Source: Stomorhina lunata (taxonomy: Eukaryota > Arthropoda > Insecta > Diptera > Rhiniidae). Taken from it: a stretch of DNA of 64,000 nucleotides. Below the pieces are notes generated by a model. It did not search any database. It saw only the letters and a list, made by a program, of their open reading frames with translations, and was not told where the DNA came from. This document shows positions 1 to 11,577 of this stretch, in pieces. Position 1 is the stretch's first letter. Each line of letters begins with the position of its first letter. Made by a program: the position numbers and the translations under genes. Location of the stretch: contig OW121743.1 in NCBI GenBank assembly GCA_933228675.1, forward strand, positions 91,542,998 through 91,606,997, read 5' to 3'.

Positions 1-2319
1 TAATAACCGGAGACATGCTCGTAAATCGTTTAAATATACTTTTTTTGATTTCAATTGTGTTTTTGTTTTCCTAGGGCTCTTTTTAATTTACGATGCGTGT
101 ATTTAAATTCAAATTCTAACAAACTGTATATCAAATTAACAACCTTTTATTTTCTCAGATCCTTCCTTAAACCAAGACAATATAATACCCCTCAAACAAT
201 TGTCTCACTCTTGAACAATGACAAAAATATTAACATTTTTGATTGATCACTTTTTTTTTAAACCTTAAGCAGCGGAAATCCACCACCACCACAAGAATAA
301 AGTCAAATGAAACCTTTAAGATCATTTGATTAAAAAAAGAAACAAAATTGCCTTTTGATTTAAGAAAAGTGAAACAAATCGTGGTTTAATATAGACAAAA
401 TCTAAAAAGGAATAAATTGTTAAGACAGGAATCATATCATGATTTCACCTGTAAAAGGCAAGCAAAACAAGAGGTTTATATCCTTTTTTTATGGAGGTTA
501 ACAGAAAAAAAGAGAATATTAAACAAATTTTAAACAAATGATGCTGTAGAATATATTAAAAAGCCATGGATCATTTTTCTAAAAAAATGAGTCTTGTTTT
601 ACCAAAAACAGAAGAAAAACGTGGATTTTATGAGAAAATATTGTAAGTAAGGAAACTATTATCGACCACCCTTATCTTTACAGCAAAACCCAAGAAACAT
701 GAATAAGAAATAATAATTCTTGATTTTTTTTTCGCTCAAATAAAATCTCTTCGTTTACCAATATTTAATACAACAAGTGATCAACTGATCGATGATCTTT
801 TAATCTATTTGGTTTAATCTTTTTTTCGTTTAGCCAAATACAACAAATGTCGCCAAAAACTTTGAAAGAGACCACCACGATACCAAGAATTTTTTAGGGC
901 CAATACAATTGATTTTAAAAATGATTGAATTGTGTCAAATAAACTGTTTCTTCGTCTTGAGTTGAAATTTAAATTGATGATAGTGCTTGGTGGTTTTGTT
1001 AACGTTTTTGGTTTCGTTTAGGACAGAGACTTTAGCAATTGATGTCATTGCTTGATATGATGACTGTTTTATATCAAGTCTGGAGATTTCATATGCAAAA
1101 GACTGATATTTTGAAGTCTACTTAAGAGGCACACAGTGGGTTATATATTAATTTCTTTGATACACATTTAAAGAATTAAATATGATAATGCTCATCTTGC
1201 TTAAGATATGCTATCAAATATATAGGATATATTCCATGAATCGGATATATAACAAGAATCTTCTATATATCCTCAAATCTGCAGTTTTGCACTGCATAAT
1301 AGAAGACACTGGGAGAAGTTTATTCAATGAACAACTAATACTGAATCAGTCCCTAAGAAATATACATCAAGTGTTTCGTTTTCTCCTAAATTTTTCTAAA
1401 CATTTTTTATATTAATTCAATTAAGACGATTTCAGTAGCGAAACTTTCCACTCAAGATATCTTATATATATCTCAGATATCGGCTGAGTATTATATGATA
1501 TTCAAATATATCTGTTATCCACAGATTTTCACAGCATAACTCGCAATCAGCCCCACTGTGCCTTTAAAACACAAATCACATACAAATTGTTTTGCATATG
1601 AAGTTTGTGTCTTAAGTCTTTTGTTTTTTCTCAAATCCTCTAGACTTTTGTCGTTTATTTCCTCTTAATTCAATTGAAATGATGCTTTAAGTATTTTTTC
1701 AATAAAAAGCAGCTCGATTTTATGATGTTGACAGTTTTATAACAAATTTGTTTTATTTACGTATAAGAGTTTTTGTGAAAAAAGTTTGCAAATTTTTATG
1801 AATTGCTTTTTGATTGTTTTTCAATAGCTTTCGGAAAAATTATACATACATAAACACACATATATTCTTTGGATTAACATATTGTACCGTTAAATGTTTA
1901 TTAATTCCTGCATTATTAAGGAAATATGAATTTGATGTTATACCTCTCAGTTTTTAGTGCCTACTTTTTTGTGCTCTTGGAACATTATTTTTTTGTAAAC
2001 TTTCGTATTTTTGTTTGAGTAATTGAGCTCTTTATTCTTAATGTATTTCTGTGTTACAAAAATAATGGCTTTTTGATGCTTCTTAAACGTTTATAAAATA
2101 TGGTTTTAATATGACTTATAATTTCATGTTTTATTAATGTGGAAAATTTTGGAAGGCTTTTTAAAGTTTTTGATTAGACCATTAACATTACATACTCGTT
2201 CATTACTTTTGTATGTTATAATTATTGGTTTTGATACCCTACAACAGACACAGTTCATAAATTTCAGAGGCCAAAATTTTATGCAGAGGCCAAATTTTAT
2301 ACAAATTAGTTGCTTTCTA
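1..2319. other. AT-rich DNA without a recognisable gene
   Basis: Only short open frames broken by many stops are present; none shows a domain or a credible splice structure. Poly-A and poly-T runs are frequent. The only internal structure I could pick out is a weak inverted-repeat pair at 1132 and 1560, listed separately. It could be intergenic or intronic. Confidence 0.6.
1132..1560. mobile_element. Possible short MITE bounded by CACAGTGGG / CCCACTGTG
   Basis: The 9-mer CACAGTGGG at 1132-1140 is matched in inverted orientation by CCCACTGTG at 1552-1560, enclosing about 430 bp rich in TATA words. The match extends weakly outward (AGGCA against TGCCT, with a 2-nt offset). I see no convincing target duplication. 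The terminus resembles the CACAGTG class of ends (Transib/RSS-like), but so short a match could be chance. Confidence 0.25.
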
Positions 2320-4900
2320 TGAGAAATTATTTATATAGAAACATTTTTTAACGAAAAATTTTCTATAGAAAATTATTTTAATAAAACAATTTTTATAGAA
2401 AAATATTTTAATAAAAAATTTTCAATAGAAAAATTTTCAATAGAAAAATTTTTTAATGAAAAATTTTCTGTAGAAAAACTTAATTGAAGAATTTTCTATA
2501 GAAAATTTTTTTAACGAAAAATATTAATATAATCTATAGAAAATTTTTTTAATGATTTAAAAATTAAAAATTGTCCATAGCAAATTTTTTAATGAAAAAT
2601 TTTCTATAGAAACATTTTTAATAAAAAATTTTCCATAGAAAAATTTTTAGGGAAAAAATTTTCTATAGAAAAAATTTTATTGAAAAATTTTCTATACAAA
2701 AATTTTTTAATGAAAAATTTTCTATAGAAAAATTTTTTAATGAAAAAATTTTTATAGAAAAATTTTTAATGAAATATTTCTATAGAAAAAGTTTTTAATG
2801 AAAAATTTTCTATAGAAAAATTTTAATGAGAAATTTTGTATAGAAAAATTTTAATGAAATATTTTCTATAGGAAATTTTTTTAATAAAAAATTTTGTATA
2901 GAAAAATTTTTAATGAAAAATTTTGTATAGAAAAATTTTTTAATGAAAAATTTTCTGTAGAAAAATTTTTAATGAAAAATTTTCTATAGAAAAATTGTTT
3001 AATGAAAAATTGTTTAATGAAAAATTTTCTATAGAAAAATTGTTTAATGAAAAATTTTCTATAGAAACATTTTTTAATGAAAAATTTTCTATCGAAAATT
3101 TTTTAATGAAAAATTTTCTTAAGAAGAATTTTTTAATGAAAAATTTTTTAATTCTAATTTTCTATAGAAATATGTTTTAATAAAAAGTTTTCTAATTTTT
3201 ATGACAAATCTTTCACAGAACATTTTTTTAACTAAAAACTTGTTATAGAAAAATTTTCTATATAAAATTTTATTAACAAACAATTTTCCCTAGAAACAAT
3301 TTTTTAATGAAAAAAAAATTCTATATATTTTTTTTAAATTTCTCTGTACAAAATTGTTTGTTCAAAATTTTTTTTTTGCGGGAAATTTTTCGATCAAAAG
3401 ACTTTTCTATAGAAAATTTTTCGTTGAAAAAATTTTAAAAATTTCAAAAACTTTTTCTAAAGAAAATTTTTCTTTAAAAAATTCTTTTATAGGAAATTTT
3501 TCGGTAACAGATTTTTCAATAGAAAATTTTCCGGTAAAAAATTTTTTTTAAAAAATTAATTTCAAAAAATTTTCCGATAGAAAATTTTTCATTCAAAAAA
3601 TTTTTCGGTAAAAAATTTTTTATTTTCGTTCAAAAAATTTTCAAAATTTTAAATTAAAGACATTTTTCCATAAATTAAATTATTTTTTATGAAAAGAACT
3701 TTTTTAATGAAAAAAATTTATCTGTACAAAATTATTCGTTCAAAAAATATTTTTACAGGAAATTTTTCGTTCAAAAAAATTTTCTATGGAAAATTTTTCG
3801 TTCAAAAAATTTTTTATAGAAAATTTTTCGGTAAAAAAATTTTTCTTAGTAAATTTTTCGTTCAAAAAATTCTTTTATAGAAAATTTTTCGGTAAACATT
3901 TTTTCAATAGTAAATTTTCCGGTAAAAAATTTTATAGAAAATTTTTCGGTAAAAAAATTTTTCTATTTTTAATATAGAAAATTTTTTCTATCGAAGAATT
4001 TTCTTTTTGCGTTCAAAAAATTTTCAAAATTTCAATTTAAAAAAAATTTTTGTATAGAAAATTTTTCGGTAAAAAATGTTTTCTATAGAAAATTTTTCGT
4101 TAAAAAAATTTCATAATGAAAATTTTTTGTAAAAAAAAATTGTAGTAAATATTTTCGTAAAAAAAATGTATAATACAAATTTTTCGTAAACAAAATTTTT
4201 CTATAGAAAATTTTTCGTTAAAAATTTTCTGTAAACTGTTTGTTCAAAAAATTTTTCTATAGAAAATTTTTCGTTCAAAAATTTTGTAAAGAAAATTTTT
4301 CGTTCAAAAATTTTGTAAAGAAATTTTTCGTTCATGAAATTTTCTATAGAAAATTTTTCGTTCAAAAAATTTGCTATAGAAAATTTTTCGTTCAAAAAAT
4401 TTTCTATAGAAAATTTTTCGCTCAAAAAATTTTTCTACAGCAAATTTAAAAAAATGTTTCTAAAGAAAATTTTTCGTACAAAAAATTTTTCTGTAGAAAT
4501 TTTTCGTTCAAAAATTTTTTCTGTAGAAATTCTTTCTTTCAAAAAATGTTTCTGTAGAAATTTTTCGTTCATAAAAATTTTCTATAGAAAATTTTTCGTT
4601 CAAAAAATTTTCAAAATTTTAATTTCAAAAAATTTTTCTATAGAAAATTTTTCGTTAAAAAATTTTTCTTTAGAAAATTTTTCGGTAAAAAATTTTCTAT
4701 TTTCGTTCAAAAAGTTTTCAAAATTTCAATTAAAAAAAAAAAATGTTTCTATAGAAAATTTTCGCTAAAAATGTTTTTTAATTTTTCGGTAGAAACATTT
4801 TTTCGGTTAAAAATATTTCTAAAGAAAAATTTCCGGCTAAAAATTTTTCAAAAGAAAAATTTTCGGTTAAAAATTTTTCTAAAGAAAAATTTTCTATAGC
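2320..4900. repeat. Degenerate ~30 bp minisatellite with CTATAG palindromic core, polarity reversed midway
   Basis: Dozens of diverged units of about 30 bp carry the core TTTTCTATAGAAAA between A and T tracts. In the left half (to about 3180) the spacer reads AATG or AACG; in the right half (from about 3560) it reads CGTTCA or CGGTAA, the reverse-complement orientation of a closely related unit. The whole is therefore a large imperfect inverted repeat with a degenerate centre near 3200-3550. Short open frames of the NEKFSIEKF type on either strand are artefacts of the repeat. Confidence 0.9.
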
Positions 4901-6291
4901 AGCAGTTGTAGGGTGTCTGTTTAAATATACATATAAGTTTATTTTTTTAAATTCTTTAAAAATCTTCCGTTGTTGAAGGTGATTTTTGTTTTCACGTCTG
5001 TTTGTATGAACACTTTCAATGTGGTAACATTTTCATTGTAAAAAAGAAGTTTACTTTTTGTAATCACCCAAATAAAATGTAGTGCGGTACGTTTTAAATT
5101 CAACACCAAATGATACCATAACACTAACAAAAAAGTATTAGAGAATGGCTTAAAAACTCTTTAGATTTAAGACAAAAAATTACATACTTAAAAAATGATT
5201 AAAAGAGGATACGCTTAGTTATAACTTGCAACAAGTGTAGCAAGTGAAACTAACTCAACTGCAGCAAGGACAGACAGTCTCACATAGGCTTAAGCTTAAC
5301 TTATTGGGATAAATGGCTCAAGTAAAAACTCTTTAATAAGGTTTAAATCATGCGTAATAGGTTTTTGTGTGTTTCGTTTTAATATGAGAAAGACTTTTTA
5401 GTTATGGCTTAAATATATATTTAAGCCAAGGTTAATTTAAAACTTGCAACCAGAATCATCAACCACAAAGCAATGACTTTAAAAAAAAGGGGGCGCTGCC
5501 ACCCAATTCTTGACTGCTAAACAGCCACAATCAACCAGTAAATTGAGGCAGCAGCCGCAGAAGCTGAATCAGTAAAAGTAGTAGAAAACCTTACCAAATT
5601 GCTTAACAAGACTTTAGTTAAGGCCTTTTGTGTTTGGTGGCAACAAAAAATGTATCGAGGCAGAAAAAACATATTAAGGAAAAAGTTAAAGAGAGTTTTA
5701 GCCCAGGACAGCCTACCTTGTTAAGCGCTAAAAACGCGTTTAAAAGGCGCGTGTGTATAATAAGGTTTTTGCGTTTTTGGCGGCAGTGGCTGCTGATGAT
5801 CATGATCATAGTGATGAAGCAGTTCCAAACTGCCACCGTTACTTACAGGTATTTAAGTTTGGCTGCTTTATTGCCTTATTTTCAGTTTTTTTTTTTTTTT
5901 TTTTGTAATAACTGAGTACAGAGGTAAAAATGTATTTATAACAAGATATGAAAACGTTTACAGCACGTAAACCTTAACGCTTACTACTTACTTACTTTTC
6001 GAGTTACTACTGTTAAGCCATTTATTATAACTTTTCTTTCACTTGCATTTCATTTATGGTACTATCTACTTTTTGCCAAGCCATAGAGTGATTTTACTTA
6101 AAGAAAATAATCATTCTTTAAATCTGCCTTATACGCTTAAATGCTTTTTAAACTTTTGGCTTATTTCCAATCGTTAAGAGAAGAAGCTTTAAGAAAAAAA
6201 AACTTTAAGATCTGATTAAGAATATTTCAATTAGTACCACTCACAAAATATGTAATTGTATTCGTTTTAAGCAAAAAGCATGTAAGTAGTA
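4901..6291. other. AT-rich DNA without a recognisable gene
   Basis: The segment includes a less AT-rich patch at about 5480-5870. Overlapping open frames of 72 codons (minus) and 95 codons (plus) lie there, but neither resembles a family I know, and both end in low complexity (a T run at 5885-5906). I see no repeat boundary. Confidence 0.55.
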
Positions 6292-6716
6292 AACAAGTAA
6301 GAGTGTTATATTCGGCAGCGCCGAATCTTGTATACCCACCATCAAGTTGTACGAGAGTGCAGCTAAATCAAAATGTTGACCAAATGTGGTATTGTTGGTA
6401 ATATATTTGGACTAAATTCGGTTGCAGTGGTATAGTTACTATAGTTCAACAATAAAAGTATCTAAGTGGTCTCCCAAGTATTTACCTTGGACAAAATGCT
6501 GTTCCATAACCGAATATAGTTTTACTTTAATAAGCCGTTTCGTTGTGCCATAAACATGTTGATAGCAACACGGCAGGTTCATATATTTTGTCAGGAGTTC
6601 CTAATGCATCTACCGTGTATAAAGTCTGGACCTAACATTGATTGATAGCTATCTAATTTCGCAGATGCAATCTTAATATACTGAATGTACCTCCAAATCT
6701 TTTTGATTATAGATAT
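6292..6716 (+). repeat. Truncated copy of fly interspersed repeat with TATACCCACC end (mini-me-like)
   Basis: The copy starts with AAGTAAGAGTGTTATATTCGG, a short hairpin (TTCGGC..GCCGAA) and then TATACCCACCATCAAG. It runs about 425 bp and is followed directly by the same start sequence of the next copy. The two copies align along their length (for example ACTAAATTCGGTTGC, TCCTAATGCAT and CCTCCAAATCTTTTTGATT), so this is a partial tandem duplication of the element's 5' end. Confidence 0.75.
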
Positions 6717-8322
6717 AACAAGTAAGAGTGTTATATTCGGCTGTGCCGAATCTTATATACCCACCATCAAGTTGTGTTAAATTTAGAAACATATCTCATA
6801 TATCTACAAGGGTGCAGCTAATTCAAATCTGGACCAAAACTGAAAAAATCGCTAAGCTAATTGGTATTGTTGGTAAAACCTTTGGACTAAATTCGGTTGC
6901 CGTAGCTTTATAGTTCAACATTTAAAAATATTTAGTGGTTTCCCCAGTATATACTTTGATCAAAATTCGGTCTCATAACCGGGTATAGTTTTAAATTAAT
7001 AAGTTGTTAAATACTTTTCTTTGTGCTTAATATGTAGTTAGGCTAAACACGTTAATAGTAATACGGTAGGTCCATATATTTGGTTAGGTGTTCCTAATGC
7101 ATTCATCATATATAAAGTCTGGGCTGAACATTGATTGATGCCTATCTTATTTCATAGGTGCAATCTTAATACAATGAATGTACCTCCAAATCTTTTTGAT
7201 TCTAGATATAAAAAGGGGATGTTATATATATAAGAATTATAGCCAAATGTTGACCGACTGTAACAAAATTTAACACACTGGCTGGTACATATATAGAGCT
7301 TATTCTTGCAAAATTCAGTGGCCATAGCTATCATAGTTTCTAATTTAATAGCTTTTAACTGGCCTTTGCTAAAATTTTTGATTTCCGTAAGTGTTTTTTA
7401 TATGAAAGCTAAAGTCAAATATGGACTGATGCCTATAAAATTTGATAAACTGATCAAAAATTGCATAAAACCTCCCTATTTTAAATTTAATCGTCATAGC
7501 TATTACAATTGTATTCAATTAATCAGCATTAATGTGTTTTCCGGGGCGAGGTTATATGGGAGCTCTAACAAAATTTGAACCGATTTTGTCCATTTTCAAC
7601 ACACATCTTTCTCAAGATATCCAAAATACTTTTGTAAAATTTTGTCACTCTAGCTCTTTTCGTTAAGGCGCTATCGTGCTTTTATCTGACGGACAGACGG
7701 ACATAAACAACCTTTTCTTTATGTATTTTTGTGTTTTTCATAAGTTTTTTATATGGGAACTATGGTCAAATGGTGCACACTGGCTGGCATTGACATAAAA
7801 CTTCTTTGTGCTTAATTTAGTCTTACTAGCTCTTGTAGTTAAGGAGCTATCACGATTTTATCGGACATAAATCCCCTTTTCTTTTTGTATTTTTGTGTTT
7901 TCGTAAGTTTTTTATATGGTAACTAGGTCAAATAGTGACCGATTGCAACAAAATTTTGCACACTGGTTGGCATTGACATAAGACCTTCTCGTGCTAAATT
8001 TAGTGGTTATATCTGTTATATTTGATCTGTTATATTCGATTTATTGGCATTTAAGTGTATTTTAGGTGAAATTTTGGCTGTTCCCTTAAGTTTTTTGTAT
8101 GGGAGCTATGACTACATGTGACCTGTGATGCAAAACTTCTATATACCAAATTTTATCATCATAGCTATTATAGCTTGTTATTTATCAGCAAATAAGCGAT
8201 TATCGTAGACGAGGTTATACGGGAGCTATGGTCAAATGTTAACCGATTTTGCTCAATTTCAATACCAAAATTTTCTCAGAGATGAAGAAGTTTTTACTAA
8301 GTTTCAAATTGACTGACTTGGC
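6717..8322 (+). repeat. Longer copy of the same mini-me-like repeat, 3' truncated
   Basis: It begins like the copy at 6292 and continues through the family's internal text: repeated GGGAGCTATGGTCAAATG words, GACGGACAGACGGACATAAA, and an internal repeat of about 180 bp near 7690-8050. The same text occurs reverse-complemented at 58.5-60.6 kb. Similarity to that copy stops near 8322, so the GTCY-rich terminal part is missing. No coding frame is maintained. Confidence 0.75.
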
Positions 8323-8589
8323 TTCGCTGTGTTTAAAAGTAGGGGACGTTAGATACCAAGCAACGGTTCTGATTGATCTTAATCTGATAAGCCCAGACTT
8401 GTCTTGGTTATGCTTCATCTCAATTGTAGACACTGACCTCCTCGTGGTATCACCCTGTCAACTACGTTAACACAGTTAATGCAGTGAGCTAACATGAGCG
8501 CTAATTTTCTCATAAGAACTATAAAAATATGTGTTAGGATGTCGGGCTAGTAACCCACCCGTCCTGGAAAAACAATTACTCTGAAAATG

Positions 8590-8700
8590 TTAGAAGAGGA
8601 TATCCGAAACTTCGATGGAAAGACCAAGTAGAGAAAAACCTCTCAGAGCTTGGCTTACGAAATTAAACAATATGCGCTCAAGATCAAAGCTCATGAAATT
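8590..8700 (+). pseudogene. Relic of a non-LTR retrotransposon ORF2 C-terminus
   Basis: A plus-strand frame reads RGYPKLRWKDQVEKNLSELG, then RN and a stop. A second in-frame piece, AQDQ, follows shortly after. This resembles the motif (GRPK.RW.D.VE.DL..LG...W...AQDR) commonly seen after the reverse transcriptase of insect LINEs such as RTE/Jockey-type elements. The frame is broken by stops on both sides. The upstream 8323-8589 stretch may belong to the same insertion, but I cannot assign it. Confidence 0.5.
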
Positions 8701-8940
8701 CTAAAATATACTCGGCCTTTGACTTTAAAAACTTGTAAATACAGGCCATTTATGTTCATAGTCAGTGGTAGGCACAAACAGCAAAATAACCGTTTTTTAT
8801 ACTTTTAACTAAAAATGGTATTTTTTTTTTCAATTTGTGATCCTGATGTTAAAAAAATTTTCTATTCCTTTTTTTAAATTTTTTTATCAAAAATGTTTAT
8901 ATAGAATTTTATTTATCAAAAATGTTTCAATATAATTTTT

Positions 8941-9043
8941 TTAAAAAGGTTTATCATAAATTTTGGGACATTAAACATTTAATTAAAAAGTTTAACTGTA
9001 GTGTATTGCACTAAGATCCCAATTTATTACAATTATTTATTAT
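8941..9043 (+). repeat. Direct repeat copy A (~103 bp)
   Basis: This segment matches 9368-9470 with a few substitutions; both contain GTGTATTGCACTAA followed by ATCCCAATTTATTACAATTA. The copies lie 427 bp apart, and the intervening DNA is unrelated to the arrays. It could be a local duplication or the flank of a lost insertion. Confidence 0.75.
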
Positions 9044-9367
9044 CGCATTAAACTATTTAATCGATAAAACCAAAAGATGTTGGTGGGGAAACCTTTCCTC
9101 TACGAGTTTCAATGTTTGGTTAGGCCATCTCATCAGGATCCTAATTCTAGACAGAGTGAAAACCACTCATTATATATTATTTGAGGGACAGAATAAATAC
9201 GAATTATTATTGCTTTTTTCATTTCTTTTTTTCATTTTCTTTTTTTCCACACTTTTGTTGTTGCTTTGTTGGCGACTTAGACAAATGCGTTATAAATGGG
9301 GTTTAATGAAGATTTAAATAAACAAAAGTTTATTTTAAAACTTGTCACAGGTGCAGCCGTATATTTA

Positions 9368-9470
9368 TTAAAAAGGTTTATCAAAAATTTTGCGACATAA
9401 AAAATTTAACTAAAAAGTTTTTCTGTAGTGTATTGCACTAAAATCCCAATTTATTACAATTATTTATTAT
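9368..9470 (+). repeat. Direct repeat copy B (~103 bp)
   Basis: This is the second copy of the 8941-9043 sequence. It is immediately followed by a short CTATAG minisatellite array. Confidence 0.75.
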
Positions 9471-9489
9471 TGTAATAAATAGTTTTTTG

Positions 9490-9700
9490 ATAAAACCATC
9501 AACAATTTTTCTCTAGAAAATTTTTTATCAAAAATTTGTCTATAGAAAATTTTTTATCAAAAACTTTTCTATAGAAAATTTTTTATCAAAAACTTTTCCT
9601 TAGAAAATTTTTATTAAAAACTTTTCTATAGAAAATTTTTTATCAAAAATTTATCTATCGAAAATTTTTTATCAAAAATTTTTATCAAAAATTAATACAG
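9490..9700. repeat. Short CTATAG minisatellite (~7 units)
   Basis: Units of about 30 bp combine TTTTATCAAAAA and TTTCTATAGAAAA, the same spacer word (ATCA) as the array at 13.2-14.3 kb. It is probably a small sister array. Confidence 0.85.
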
Positions 9701-10736
9701 AAAAAAATTCTTTAAAATTTGTGTTGAGAAAGTGGCTTGAAAAAATTGTCTAAAAAAGGAACTTTGTTTTTTCAATATTTTTGAAAATTTTTTTCAAAAG
9801 ACTATTTTTTAACATTTTCTTGAAGATTATGCTTCAGGGATACGTTTAAATTATATTTTGAATAATTTTGGACATGCACCCTACAGTGATCGAAAATCTG
9901 AAAATTTTGGACAAAACTTAAGATTTTGAGTCTTTTAAAACAATTTTATTATCGATTTCAAAACCTTATTTAATTAAATTATATTAAGTGAAGTATTTGT
10001 AAGGTCTGAGCAAAATCTGAAAGGTCCCGGCCATAAATGAGGTAACACGGCCCGTTTTTCTAAAAAAACAAAAATTTTTGAACAGCGAACTTTTCTGTAT
10101 TCAAAAATATTAATTAAAATTTCAAAACGGTACAAGACCACTTCAATATTGATGTTGAACAACGCCAAACGTTTAAATCAAAGACTCTAGAATATAAAGA
10201 TTTGCACTTCCATACATTGATTTGCCGTATGGTCGTCTTGAAAAGTCTCATAAAAAAAGTATTCCGCTTTGAGTGTAATTCGGAAACAACTAATGCAGAC
10301 GATTATCTAATAAGAGAAAGCCAAGGCACACACACATGCTCACGAAATGTATGTTTGTTGTTTGTTTTTCATTGTTCTTTAACCACTTTAATTCTACGTT
10401 TGGCAGAACAAAATGTATGGAGTGTAATATCTATTTGAGCACACCTGCCCAACTGCGTTTACGGTAAACAGCTTTGAAACCTATTGCGATCAGTGTTGCC
10501 AGATTTATTATTCTTTATTTATTCGATCATTCTTCATATAATCGAGCAAAAAATTCTTATCTGGCAGCAATGACTACAGATTTTGCAAAGACAATTTTAT
10601 ATAAATTTGAGCTGGACAAAAATAGTTGCGTCTCGCTCGGACATAGTGTGTTGGTGTGCAAGCTCAAAAGGTCTTTTGTAAAAGATCGCACATTAAAGCA
10701 CCAGCATATTATCTAACTAATCATCCAAAATTTAAA
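9701..10736. other. AT-rich DNA without a recognisable gene
   Basis: Open frames of 78 and 80 codons at 10202-10438 and 10474-10716 (plus) are not recognisable and have no supporting features. I see nothing else here. Confidence 0.55.
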
Positions 10737-10744
10737 CTTTTAAT
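10737..10744. repeat. Target-site duplication, left (cttttaat)
   Basis: The 8 bp sequence is identical to 11570-11577 and abuts the CAGGGACCG terminus. Confidence 0.8.
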
Positions 10745-11569
10745 CAGGGACCGTAACTGTTATAAATTTTATCGTAAAAGTCAGAAAATAAAAGTTATTT
10801 TTTGACTTTTATTTTTTCGAGCAGAAATAAAAGTTATTTCTTGACTATTATTTTTTCGATAAAAAATAACAGTTATTTTTGACTTTTATTTTTTCAAGCA
10901 AAAATAAAAGTTATTTTTAACTTTTATTTTTTCGGGCAAAAAAACAGTTATTTTTGACTTCTATTATTTCGAGCATGAATAAAAGTTATTTTTCGACTTT
11001 TATTTTTTCGAGCGGAAATAAAAGTTATTTTTGTTTAAATTTATGATAAATTTATTGAAAATTTTTGTCAAACAAAAATAATTTTTCAGTGAAAATAATT
11101 TGCATATGTTCAAAAATTAATAGAGTTGAGTTTCGCAAGCATAATTAAGGTTGAAAACACAAAAATAACTTTTATTTCTGCTCGAAAAAATAAAAGTCAA
11201 AAAATAACTTTTATTTCTGCTCGAAAAAATAATAGTCAAAAAATAACTTTTATTCGTGATCGAAATAATAAAAGTTAAAAATAACTGTTATTTTTGCTCG
11301 AAAAAATAAAAGTTTAAAAATAACTTTTATTTTTGCTCGGAAAAATAAAAGTTAAAAATAACTGTTATTTTTGCTCAAAAAAATAAAAATAAAAAATAAC
11401 TGTTATATTTTTTCTAAAAAATAAAAATCCGATTTTTAAAAATCATCGGATTTTATGAAAATTTGGTCCAAGACTATCAAAATGGTATACTTAGTTTTAT
11501 TCTCCGACATTTCCTTGCGGTTGCCTTTATTAATCAAAAATTAAAAATAACAAATATTTTCGGTCCCTG
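10745..11569. mobile_element. hAT-like MITE with internal foldback minisatellite
   Basis: The ends are CAGGGACCG and CGGTCCCTG (perfect 9 bp inverted repeats with A at position 2 and G at 5, as in hAT termini), flanked by a perfect 8 bp duplication (cttttaat). Inside, a tandem repeat of about 30-35 bp (AAAAGTTATTTTTGACTTTT plus TTCGAGC) fills about 10760-11045 and reappears in inverted orientation at about 11155-11420. The transcript could therefore form a hairpin with arms of nearly 290 bp and a loop of about 110 nt. There is no transposase, so the element is non-autonomous. Confidence 0.85.
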
Positions 11570-11577
11570 CTTTTAAT
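11570..11577. repeat. Target-site duplication, right (cttttaat)
   Basis: It matches 10737-10744 exactly. Confidence 0.8.

Noticed and set aside
2995..4768. Many 60-144 codon frames rich in F, N, K, I
   Set aside because: They are artefacts of the degenerate CTATAG minisatellite, present on both strands and lacking any consistent frame.
5618..5915. Overlapping 72 and 95 codon frames on opposite strands
   Set aside because: No recognisable domain, low-complexity C-terminus on the plus strand, and no splice or promoter context.
10202..10716. Two adjacent plus-strand frames of 78 and 80 codons
   Set aside because: They are unrelated to known families by eye and have frames typical of chance in AT-rich DNA. 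A CACACACA run and a CAGTGTTGCCAG word suggest ordinary fly intergenic sequence.
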